Shown here one piece after another: positions 1-5,255 of a DNA stretch of 5,264 nt (its first letter is position 1; the number at the start of each line of letters is the position of its first letter). Source of the DNA: Chloroflexota bacterium (GTDB taxonomy: Bacteria; Chloroflexota; UBA6077); NCBI GenBank assembly GCA_021788565.1, contig JAJYKO010000487.1, positions 1 through 5,264 of the forward strand, given 5' to 3'. Position numbers and translations under genes: made by a program. The notes beneath the pieces were generated by a model, which did not search any database, was not told where the DNA came from, and was given only the letters and a program-made list of their open reading frames with translations.

Positions 1-42
1 GCTGAGGGCAGAGAACGTCGGGAACCGGGGAGGCGGTCCATT

Positions 43-702
43 TTGGCCTGGAGAGAAGAGCTACAGGCGGTTGCACACGAGCGCGCGACCGAGGAGTCGT
101 TGGAGCTATGGGGTCAGCAGGCTGGCGAGGTGCCGTACTTCAACTACCGCTGGGAACACCTGCGGGCAGTCATTGGGCTGTGCGACTGGCTCGCGAGGGA
201 ACTCGGGGCTGATCTAGAGGTTCTCTCGGCCGCGGTCTGGCTACACGACATCGTCAAGAGCCACACCCCGGAGCTACCGGGGGTGAGCGATGCGGATGCA
301 GCGGCGGAGGAAGCGCGTCGCATCCTTCTGAGGACTGACTTTCCCCGCTCGAAGGTCGACGCAGTTTGCGAGGCAATTCGCCTTCACGAGGGCCTCTACA
401 AGGACTACCGGATCGAGCAAGCGGAGGCAGCGATTCTGTGGGACGCCGACAAGCTGAGCAAACTCGGCGCGATTCACCTGGTCCACAACCTCTGCGTGCG
501 CCCCGCCTTCGACCCCATCTTCCAGGGTAAACCCACGGACACCGACCTGGTGCTCCACTCCGAAGAGGAGTGGCTGGAACTGGGCGAGAAGATCGTCGCG
601 AGTATGAACACCGAGCCCGGCAGGCTGGAGGCTGAGCGTAGGCTCTCTTTTCTGAGGCAGTTTACACAGGAGCTTACACGAGAGTGGAAGAAGTATCGAT
701 AG
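43..702 (+). CDS. HD-domain metal-dependent phosphohydrolase
   Basis: A 219-residue soluble protein of the HD superfamily, whose members hydrolyse phosphate esters or phosphodiesters, often of nucleotides, using a divalent metal. Visible metal-ligand candidates are H39 (in RWEHLRAV), the HD doublet H68-D69 (in WLHDIVKSH) and a late acidic cluster D134/D136 (in LWDADKLSKLG). H115 (in IRLHEG) fits the extra histidine of this subgroup. There is no signal peptide or membrane segment. The start is a TTG with a GGGGAGG ribosome binding site at 27-33, nine bases upstream. The frame is open back to base 1, so a longer N-terminus cannot be excluded, but the ribosome site and domain layout favour the TTG. 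The 3' end overlaps the DUF402 gene by 19 bases, suggesting translational coupling. The substrate cannot be read from the sequence. Confidence is high for the family and low for any specific reaction. Confidence 0.88.
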   Translation: MAWREELQAVAHERATEESLELWGQQAGEVPYFNYRWEHLRAVIGLCDWLARELGADLEVLSAAVWLHDIVKSHTPELPGVSDADAAAEEARRILLRTDFPRSKVDAVCEAIRLHEGLYKDYRIEQAEAAILWDADKLSKLGAIHLVHNLCVRPAFDPIFQGKPTDTDLVLHSEEEWLELGEKIVASMNTEPGRLEAERRLSFLRQFTQELTREWKKYR

Positions 703-1178
703 TAGTTCACAAGCTGGCTTACGACGGCCGCGAGACCTGGCGCTGGTCTGGGAAGCTGGTCGAGCGCGAAGAGAAAGTGACTGTGATAGATGCCATCTTC
801 AATGGGGCGCAGCGCGATCTGGGCTACATGAAGCTGGAGAATACCGACCTCTATCACGAGTTCTACTACGAGGACCGTTGGTTCAACATCTTCCAGGTAT
901 TTCGCTCCGACGGTTCTCTCAAAGGGTGGTACTGCAACATCTGCAAACCAGCCCGTTTCTTCGGCAACGAGATCTCGTTCGTGGACATGGTGTTGGACGT
1001 CTTCGTCTATCCGGACGGACGGTCACTGGTGCTGGACGAAGAGGAGTTCGACGAAAAGGCCAAGACGATCTACTCGGCCGAAGACGCGGAGAGACCAAAG
1101 TCAGCCGTGGCCGAGTTGCTTGCCATGGTGGAGCAACGTCAACGCCCTTTCGACGGAGTAACAAGTGATGAGTTATGA
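684..1178 (+). CDS. DUF402-family protein, predicted nucleotide/phosphate-ester hydrolase
   Basis: A 164-residue soluble protein of the DUF402 family. Characterised relatives are the nucleoside tri-/diphosphatase Ntdp and FomD of fosfomycin biosynthesis, both metal-dependent hydrolases of phosphate-containing bonds. Family signatures appear in order: an N-terminal strand region VVHKLAYDG (7-15), DRWFNIFQVF (64-73), KGWYCNI (80-86), then VDMVLDVFVYPDG (100-112) and LDEEEFDE (117-124). W82, Y83, N85, D101, D105, D118 and the following glutamates are the likely metal/phosphate-binding set. The C-terminal 40 residues are charged and less conserved-looking. The start is a GTG inside the end of the HD gene, with AGGAG at 668-672, eleven bases upstream; the protein begins where family members usually begin. 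It probably shares a transcript with the HD protein, so both may act on related metabolites. That link is inferred from the overlap alone. Confidence 0.88.
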   Translation: MEEVSIVVHKLAYDGRETWRWSGKLVEREEKVTVIDAIFNGAQRDLGYMKLENTDLYHEFYYEDRWFNIFQVFRSDGSLKGWYCNICKPARFFGNEISFVDMVLDVFVYPDGRSLVLDEEEFDEKAKTIYSAEDAERPKSAVAELLAMVEQRQRPFDGVTSDEL

Positions 1179-1225
1179 ATAATGAGTGATGAGCCCGGTC
1201 CTGCAGCTACTCGATACTCATCACT
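1164..1225. repeat. Repeated 9-mer at the convergent junction, possible weak bidirectional terminator
   Basis: AGTGATGAG occurs directly at 1164-1172 (over the end of the DUF402 gene) and at 1185-1193. Its exact reverse complement CTCATCACT lies at 1217-1225, just past the GNAT stop codon. The inverted copies can form a 9-bp stem with a 23-base loop between two converging genes, the usual place for a shared terminator. There is no T-tract on either side, so intrinsic termination is doubtful. The AT-rich stretch between the direct copies is itself made of ATGA-type units, so simple local duplication is an alternative explanation. Confidence 0.35.
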
Positions 1226-1230
1226 GGATC

Positions 1231-1911
1231 TCACAGGTGGGCGGTGCGGCGGGTAGGCACACCCTCATCATGCGGCTGCTCCTGCTCGGCGGCTTCCAGG
1301 GCGGCTTTGTGACGCAAGAACGTAGTCCGATCGATAGCCATGTCGTAGTAGAGGACCTCTATGCCCAGAAGGCTACGTCTAAAGTGGCGGACGACGTCCT
1401 TATAGCGGGAGTCCCGGAAGACAGGCGGGAAGAGGGAACTGGGGTGCTCTGTCCAGTGCTGGCCGATGTAGCGGAATCCGCACTTCTCGTAGGAGCGCAT
1501 AGCGCGGAGGTTGAAGGCAGCGACGTCCAACCTCATCTCCCTGAAACCCATGTCGCCGAAGTAGTAGTCCAGGAAGGCCATGAGGGCATCGGTACCGTAA
1601 CCCAGGTCCATCCAGACGGGGTTCAGGGCGATGCCGAGCACGCTTATGCTAGCCTGTGGATTGATATTGCGCAGCGTCAGCCAGCCCACCAGGTTGCCGT
1701 GGAGATCGTCGATGGCGAACATCTTATAGGTGGCGCTGGAGCTTCGTTCCAGAAACCAGAAATCCCGCTCCCGAGTCGACATCGGCCGCGGATCGTTGTG
1801 GCTGTACAGGGGGTCTGTATGGCGGGGCCAGGCCTGACGCTTTTCGACGTCCTCCCGCTGGAACCAGCGTATGACTGTCTTCTTGCCTCTGGCTACAATC
1901 CCCTCGGCCAT
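1231..1911 (-). CDS. GNAT-family N-acetyltransferase (RimJ/RimL-like)
   Basis: A 226-residue cytoplasmic acetyltransferase that would transfer an acetyl group from acetyl-CoA to an amine on a small molecule or protein N-terminus. The GNAT core spans roughly residues 12-150. Strand 4 with its beta-bulge is LGIALNP (92-98), followed by the pyrophosphate-binding loop LGYGTDAL (103-110), whose usual leading Q/R is replaced by M or D. The late motif is N134 to A137, then Y141-E-K-C-G-F146, typical of the RimJ/RimL branch. A tail of about 75 residues follows (YDMAIDR near its middle, then a charged end), longer than the bare domain. The ATG start has AAGGAAG on the minus strand at 1918-1924, six bases away. 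It is monocistronic, convergent with the DUF402 gene and divergent from the MFS gene. The substrate is unknown; resistance, ribosomal-protein modification or general metabolism are all possible. Confidence 0.88.
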   Translation of the reverse strand: MAEGIVARGKKTVIRWFQREDVEKRQAWPRHTDPLYSHNDPRPMSTRERDFWFLERSSSATYKMFAIDDLHGNLVGWLTLRNINPQASISVLGIALNPVWMDLGYGTDALMAFLDYYFGDMGFREMRLDVAAFNLRAMRSYEKCGFRYIGQHWTEHPSSLFPPVFRDSRYKDVVRHFRRSLLGIEVLYYDMAIDRTTFLRHKAALEAAEQEQPHDEGVPTRRTAHL

Positions 1912-1975
1912 GATCCACTTCCTTCTGTTGGGCGGACCGGTCGCCGTTGGTGGCAGTCTACCGCCCTAATTCTGT

Positions 1976-2004
1976 CCATGTAAAGCCCCCGTGCAGCTAC
2001 ATGG
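1976..2004. promoter_or_regulatory. Inverted repeat in the GNAT leader or promoter region
   Basis: CCATGTA at 1976-1982 and TACATGG at 1998-2004 form a perfect 7-bp inverted repeat with a 15-base spacer. The right arm overlaps the place where the -10 of the minus-strand GNAT promoter is expected. It could be an operator half-site pair or a small hairpin in the GNAT leader. The only evidence is symmetry and position. Confidence 0.3.
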
Positions 2005-2026
2005 GCATATGGTGACGAAATGTCAA
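1998..2026 (-). promoter_or_regulatory. Candidate promoter for the GNAT gene
   Basis: On the minus strand there is a perfect -35 TTGACA (2026-2021). After exactly 17 bases comes CATGTA (2003-1998) in the -10 position. The -35 is ideal but the -10 is poor, which would suit an activated or weak promoter. It sits about 87 bases upstream of the GNAT start codon. Confidence 0.35.
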
Positions 2027-2075
2027 GCAAGCGTCGTGCCGAGGCGCCGGATTCTCGTGCTATCATTTCGTCGCC
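2011..2075. promoter_or_regulatory. Long-armed inverted repeat between divergent GNAT and MFS genes
   Basis: GACGAAATG (2014-2022) and CATTTCGTC (2064-2072) are exact reverse complements. With one mismatch (a G-U pair in RNA) the arms extend to 12 bases, 2011-2022 and 2064-2075. The left arm touches the minus-strand -35 of the GNAT promoter, and the right arm overlaps the plus-strand -10 of the MFS promoter. This is the geometry expected for a regulator that binds two sites and controls both genes, though no regulator gene is in the window. Confidence 0.4.
2058..2066 (+). promoter_or_regulatory. Candidate extended -10 promoter for the MFS gene
   Basis: TG-C-TATCAT fits an extended -10 element (TGN followed by a hexamer one base from consensus). 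No convincing -35 lies 17 bases upstream, which extended -10 promoters tolerate. Transcription would start near 2073, giving a leader of about 36 bases before the TTG codon. Confidence 0.4.
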
Positions 2076-2108
2076 AACGTAGATTCCTTCGCCTACCGGA
2101 GTAATCGG

Positions 2109-3329
2109 TTGCCGGCTGAAATACGAAGGGCCTCTTCCCAAGAAGATCCTTCCCTGGCCGTTGAGCACGGCAACAGGCTGGTTCTGCTGGCATGCAGCGC
2201 GACTCATCTGATCACCGACGGCCTCGTTGCGGCCTTTTATCCGCTCCTTCCCTTGATCGCCCTGGATCTTCACCTCAACTACGCCGCCGTTGGCTCTCTA
2301 AGGACGGTGCTCAGAGGTGCCTCGAGCCTCCTCCAACTTCCTGTCAGCTACGTGGCGGATCACATCGCCGAAACCACCCTGTTGGGAGCTGGAATGACGT
2401 GGCTCTCGTTTGGTTTCGCAGCTATGGCTGCGGCGGCCGGCTTCTGGTCGCTGCTGGCTATCACGGCCGTTGGTTCTGTGGGCGGCAATGCCCAGCACCC
2501 CATTGGCTCGGCGGTAGTGTCGAGGCTGTACGAGAAGAGTGGTCGAGGCAAGGCGATCAGCACGCTCAACTTCTCCGGAGACCTGGGAAAAATGGTGCTG
2601 CCCGCTCTGGCAGGGGCGGTTGCGCTGGTCTTCGGATGGCGAGGGGCGGTATTGGTCCTCGGTGCGCTTGGCGTCGCGGCCTCGGGAGGCTACGCGGTCC
2701 TGGTCAGGAGGCTGGCCCCAGTGACCAGAATGCCTCGCGCCACCGTGGGGGATGGGAAAGGGACGTCTGGCTGGGGGATCAGAAAACCGCTCTCCTTCGC
2801 CCTCATTTCTGCCATCGGGATCATCGACGACGCGACCCGCTCCGCCGCCCTGACGTTCCTGCCGTTCGTGATGACCGGTAAAGGCCTCGATACGGAGAAG
2901 ATCAGCCTTCTGCTGACTCTGGTCTTCACTTTCGGAGCTGCCGGCAAACTCGGATGCGGCCTTCTTGCCGACCGCTTCGGTAACGTTGGAGTGATCGTTA
3001 TCACGGAGGGGATCACCGCCCTGGCGATCCTGGCTGTGGTACCGGTGAATCCCCTGCTGCTCGTTCCCGTCCTGGCGGTCTTCGGCTTCGTCCTGAACGG
3101 CACCTCCTCGGCGATCTATTCCGCCGTGGCGGAGGTGGTGCACGTCGAGCGAAGAGCAAGGGGCTACGGCCTCTTCTACACCCTTACTCTAGGGGTAGGT
3201 ACGGCCTCACCTGTCCTCTACGGCCTCCTGGCCGATGCGGCAGGCATAGGCACTGCTTTCGTCGCCATGGCGACTATCCTCCTCACTACCATCCCTCTGG
3301 CATGGGCGCTGAACCGCACGGCCAGCTAG
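2109..3329 (+). CDS. MFS transporter, Fsr (fosmidomycin-resistance)-like
   Basis: A 406-residue inner-membrane protein with about twelve hydrophobic segments in two halves, the normal size and layout for the major facilitator superfamily. The first helix reads SATHLITDGLVAAFYPLLP (about 30-48); the H, D and YPLLP pattern resembles the Fsr-type efflux subgroup. Other landmarks are NFSGDLGK (154-161), a GWRGA turn before helix 6, and the loop motif GLLADRFG (284-291), the second-half copy of the MFS motif A. Residues 1-22 form a polar cytoplasmic N-terminus. The start is a TTG with GGAG at 2098-2101, seven bases upstream; no ATG occurs in frame before the first helix. It is divergent from the GNAT gene and separated from ald by 268 bases. 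It probably exports a small compound by proton exchange; the substrate is not determinable here, and the Fsr label is a family resemblance, not a resistance claim. Confidence 0.88.
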   Translation: MPAEIRRASSQEDPSLAVEHGNRLVLLACSATHLITDGLVAAFYPLLPLIALDLHLNYAAVGSLRTVLRGASSLLQLPVSYVADHIAETTLLGAGMTWLSFGFAAMAAAAGFWSLLAITAVGSVGGNAQHPIGSAVVSRLYEKSGRGKAISTLNFSGDLGKMVLPALAGAVALVFGWRGAVLVLGALGVAASGGYAVLVRRLAPVTRMPRATVGDGKGTSGWGIRKPLSFALISAIGIIDDATRSAALTFLPFVMTGKGLDTEKISLLLTLVFTFGAAGKLGCGLLADRFGNVGVIVITEGITALAILAVVPVNPLLLVPVLAVFGFVLNGTSSAIYSAVAEVVHVERRARGYGLFYTLTLGVGTASPVLYGLLADAAGIGTAFVAMATILLTTIPLAWALNRTAS

Positions 3330-3386
3330 TGCTACCTGGTGGTGATGCTGCTTTGGCATGGTTCTCGACACTAGCGGCGCTTGAGT

Positions 3387-3445
3387 CTCCTGCCGTCCCA
3401 ACCGGCCCGGGAATTGAACCATTCCGCGGCTCCAAGCCGTGGGAG
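3387..3445. other. Cluster of hairpins that can fold as a cloverleaf
   Basis: In the gap after the MFS gene three adjacent stems can form: GCCG/CGGC (3392-3395 with 3403-3406, 7-base loop), GGAAT/ATTCC (3410-3414 with 3421-3425, 6-base loop) and CGGCT/AGCCG (3427-3431 with 3435-3439, CCA loop). CTCC (3387-3390) and GGAG (3442-3445) can close the set. No U-tract follows, so it is not a standard terminator. It matches no riboswitch or tRNA I recognise. The strand is uncertain because every stem also forms in the complement. The individual stems are short and could be chance in GC-rich DNA. Confidence 0.3.
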
Positions 3446-3475
3446 CAGTTAATGCGTACGAATCCACACTATTCC

Positions 3476-3495
3476 GTGAAGATCTTGTTCACAAG
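3476..3495. promoter_or_regulatory. Overlapping palindromes at the ald promoter (candidate operator)
   Basis: GTGAA (3476-3480) and TTCAC (3488-3492) form an inverted repeat with a 7-base spacer. Within it CTTGT-TC-ACAAG (3484-3495) is a second, tighter palindrome. Both cover the -35 element of the ald promoter, where a repressor would block RNA polymerase. The cognate regulator is unknown. Confidence 0.4.
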
Positions 3496-3513
3496 GTTGC
3501 ACAGGATTAGAAT
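3485..3513 (+). promoter_or_regulatory. Candidate sigma70-type promoter of ald
   Basis: TTGTTC (3485-3490) is followed after exactly 17 bases by TAGAAT (3508-3513), one base from the ideal -10. The -35 keeps only the TTG core. Transcription would begin near 3520, giving a leader of about 78 bases. This suggests ald is transcribed independently of the MFS gene. Confidence 0.5.
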
Positions 3514-3597
3514 CGTGGGCATGGAGATACCCGGGGATTGCTGTCGGAAGCGGCGGTGATGAATGCCGGCGCCCGACCCGCATTTGGAGGATCGACG

Positions 3598-4740
3598 ATG
3601 ATCGTCGGGGTACCCAGGGAAATCAAGGACAACGAGTACCGCGTGGCGGCCACTCCAGGAGGAGTGGAGTTGCTCGCCCATAGCGGCCACAAAGTGTTGG
3701 TGGAGACCGGTGCCGGTGTGGGGAGTGGCTTCCTGGACGAGGAGTACGTCCGGGCCGGAGCCACCATGGTTACCAGCCACGAGGAAGCCTACCGACAGGC
3801 TGACATGGTGATGAAGGTAAAGGAGCCGCTGCCCTCCGAGTATCCGCTGCTCAGGGAAGGACTCCTGCTCTTCACCTACCTGCATCTGGCTGCGGCGCCA
3901 GAACTGACCAGAGTAATGATGGACCGGCGGGTTACCGGTATAGCCTACGAGACCGTGGAGCTACCAGATCGCTCGCTGCCACTGCTTATCCCGATGAGCG
4001 AGGTAGCCGGACGGATGGCCGTTCAGGTAGCAGCTCACTATCTCGAGGAGCCCCATGGGGGCCGCGGTAAACTGCTAGGAGGCGTTCCAGGGGTGCGCCC
4101 CTCGGACGTGGTCATCATAGGCGCCGGAACGGTCGGCACCAATGCCGCTCAGATCGCCCTCGGCATGGGGGCTCACGTGGTGCTTATCGATCGGGATCTG
4201 CCACGACTCCGTTACCTGGCGGAGGTGCTTCACGGCAGCCTCACTACCCTCAGCTCCAACCCGCGCAACATCGCGGACGCGGTTGCCGTGGCAGACGTGG
4301 TGATCGGTTCTGTCCTGATACATGGGGCCAAGGCGCCTAAGCTCGTTACGAGCGATATGATCTCCTCGATGAAGCCCGGAAGCGTGGTGATCGACGTGGC
4401 GGTGGATCAAGGGGGCTGCATCGAAACCTCCCACGTCACCAGCCACAGCGATCCGACCTACCTTGTGGACGGCGTGATCCACTACGCAGTGCCCAACATG
4501 CCGGGCGCTGTGCCCAGAACCTCTACCTACGCTCTTTCCAACGCTACGCTTCCCTATGCAACAAAGCTGGCGAAGCTGGGTTTTAGAGATGCCGTGCGGG
4601 AGATGCCGGACCTTGCCAAAGGGGTGAACACGTACGACGGGCGCGTGACCCACAGGGCCGTGGCTGAGGCGTTCGGCCACGACTTCGTGCCGCTGGAGGA
4701 GTTGCTCCTCCACGACCGTCATCCAGTCTTGAAGCTGTAG
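3598..4740 (+). CDS. ald: Alanine dehydrogenase (NAD-dependent)
   Basis: A 380-residue cytoplasmic enzyme that interconverts L-alanine and pyruvate plus ammonia with NAD/NADH, linking alanine catabolism to central carbon and nitrogen metabolism; it is normally a hexamer. Its length matches the family (about 370-380). Recognisable parts are the N-terminal signature GVPREIKDNEYRVA (4-17), pyruvate-binding R15 and K75, catalytic H96 (in FTYLHLA) and D270 (in VAVDQGG). The Rossmann nucleotide loop is GAGTVG (175-180), with D198 at the end of the second strand for the NAD ribose. All key residues are present. The start is ATG 3598 with GGAGG at 3586-3590, seven bases upstream; an in-frame TTG at 3538 would add 20 residues before the conserved N-terminus and is rejected. 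It has its own promoter, and no clear terminator separates it from the B12 leader that begins about 30 bases later. Confidence 0.97.
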   Translation: MIVGVPREIKDNEYRVAATPGGVELLAHSGHKVLVETGAGVGSGFLDEEYVRAGATMVTSHEEAYRQADMVMKVKEPLPSEYPLLREGLLLFTYLHLAAAPELTRVMMDRRVTGIAYETVELPDRSLPLLIPMSEVAGRMAVQVAAHYLEEPHGGRGKLLGGVPGVRPSDVVIIGAGTVGTNAAQIALGMGAHVVLIDRDLPRLRYLAEVLHGSLTTLSSNPRNIADAVAVADVVIGSVLIHGAKAPKLVTSDMISSMKPGSVVIDVAVDQGGCIETSHVTSHSDPTYLVDGVIHYAVPNMPGAVPRTSTYALSNATLPYATKLAKLGFRDAVREMPDLAKGVNTYDGRVTHRAVAEAFGHDFVPLEELLLHDRHPVLKL

Positions 4741-4771
4741 CAGCCAGGTTACTGTGTCTCAAGCGAAATTC

Positions 4772-4800
4772 TTGACTCGCCTAGCACCTCTAGCTACAAT
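4772..4800 (+). promoter_or_regulatory. Strong sigma70-type promoter of the B12 leader
   Basis: TTGACT (4772-4777) and TACAAT (4795-4800) are each one base from consensus and are separated by exactly 17 bases. This is the best promoter in the window. Transcription should start near 4807, about 11 bases before the first riboswitch helix. Confidence 0.8.
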
Positions 4801-4817
4801 CGCGATGGAAACAGAAT

Positions 4818-4976
4818 AGTCCTGGGTGCCCCGCAAGGGGAGAATAGGGAAGCCGGTGCAAGGCCGGTGCGGGCCCGCCACTGTGAGTAGGGAGCGACCC
4901 CGCGAGATGCCACTGCCGAGAGGCGGGAAGGCGCGGGAAAGCGATGAACTACAAGCCAGGAGACCTGCCCAGGATT
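4818..4976 (+). ncRNA. Cobalamin (B12) riboswitch
   Basis: A cis-acting leader RNA that binds adenosylcobalamin or a related cobalamin and usually represses downstream B12 synthesis, uptake or B12-replaceable genes. All core blocks are in order: a CCCC-GCAA-GGGG arm (4829-4840), GGGAA then GGTG (4847-4858), the CCGCCACTGTGA block (4875-4886), GCCACTG (4909-4915), GGGAAGG (4925-4931) and the B12 box AAGCCAGGAGACCTGCC (4953-4969). The closing helix pairs 4818-4826 with 4968-4976 (CCTGGG with CCCAGG, plus three flanking pairs including one G-U). An intrinsic terminator follows after about 50 bases, implying control by premature termination. The target gene lies mostly outside the window. Confidence 0.96.
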
Positions 4977-5029
4977 GATCCACCACACGCTCGCGGTTAG
5001 GCGTAGGGGAAGTCCAACATTGCCCATCT

Positions 5030-5070
5030 AGCCCCCGGCCGGCGACAGCGCTGGTCGGGGGCTTCGTTTT
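5030..5070 (+). terminator. Intrinsic terminator of the B12 riboswitch expression platform
   Basis: A 15-bp stem (5030-5044 with 5049-5063) with an ACAG tetraloop, containing two G-U pairs, is followed by TTCGTTTT (5063-5070). The lower stem is AGCCCCC against GGGGGCT. Its position 54 bases after the riboswitch closing helix makes it the likely OFF-state structure when cobalamin is bound. I did not find a convincing antiterminator partner; the GGGG at 5006-5009 is a weak candidate. Confidence 0.85.
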
Positions 5071-5096
5071 CCCCCGATTCTCCCCGAGTGCCGACC

Positions 5097-5145
5097 CAGG
5101 CGAGCGTATAACACAGGCGGGCTAGCGGGCCTGTCAGGCTGAGCG
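5097..5145 (+). repeat. Three CAGGC-nGAGCG-like direct repeats in the leader
   Basis: CAGGCGAGCG (5097-5106), CAGGCGGGCTAGCG (5114-5127) and CAGGCTGAGCG (5135-5145) are related units spaced 17 and 21 bases apart. The second also forms a hairpin, ACAGGC (5113-5118) with GCCTGT (5129-5134). They lie after the terminator in sequence with no convincing gene, and could be binding sites or RNA structure. Confidence 0.35.
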
Positions 5146-5242
5146 CTTGTGAAGAAATCCTGTCTATTGGTCGACGGGCACTGTATATGGATCTGCTCAC
5201 CAACATGAGTGATAGTGTTGTAGAGTAGGGCATCCCGCCTGT
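5113..5242 (+). promoter_or_regulatory. Long-range complementarity ending beside the downstream ribosome binding site
   Basis: ACAGGCGGG (5113-5121) is the exact reverse complement of CCCGCCTGT (5234-5242). The right arm ends one base before the GAGGTG ribosome binding site at 5244-5249. The left arm can alternatively pair locally with 5129-5134, so two mutually exclusive folds are possible. This could tune translation of the downstream gene. Confidence 0.35.
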
Positions 5243-5255
5243 CGAGGTGCTCGCG

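Noticed and set aside
1..42. End of an upstream gene (TGA at 3-5) or longer HD protein
   Set aside because: There are too few bases to decide. The TGA is in another frame, and the open frame upstream of TTG 43 is short enough to be chance.
1186..1983. Open 265-codon plus-strand frame
   Set aside because: It lies antisense to the GNAT gene, whose domain motifs and ribosome site are clear. Its own translation shows no recognisable family.
2298..3143. Long minus-strand frame opposite the MFS gene
   Set aside because: Its composition is charged, Q/R/G-rich and low in hydrophobics, as expected from the complement of a membrane-protein gene; no domain is seen.
3390..3450. tRNA gene on the minus strand
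   Set aside because: Only a T-loop-like GGTTCAATTCC is present. No proper D-arm, anticodon arm or 7-bp acceptor stem can be built.
3476..3495. Rex operator upstream of ald
   Set aside because: Rex sites have TTGTGAA and TTCACAA four bases apart. Here the GTGAA and TTCAC arms are seven apart and the left arm lacks the leading TT.
3538..3597. Upstream TTG start adding 20 residues to ald
   Set aside because: ATG 3598 has GGAGG at ideal spacing and begins exactly at the conserved family N-terminus.
3330..3597. Glycine or other amino-acid riboswitch, or T-box, before ald
   Set aside because: None of the conserved core strings of those RNAs is present.
4075..4722. Minus-strand frame opposite ald
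   Set aside because: It is rich in H, V and R with no motif, and the opposite strand encodes an intact enzyme.
5187..5228. Thirteen-residue leader peptide ORF
   Set aside because: It has no ribosome binding site and no run of regulatory codons.
4759..5233. Three short minus-strand frames across the B12 leader
   Set aside because: They run antisense to the riboswitch and terminator, lack family features, and overlap one another.
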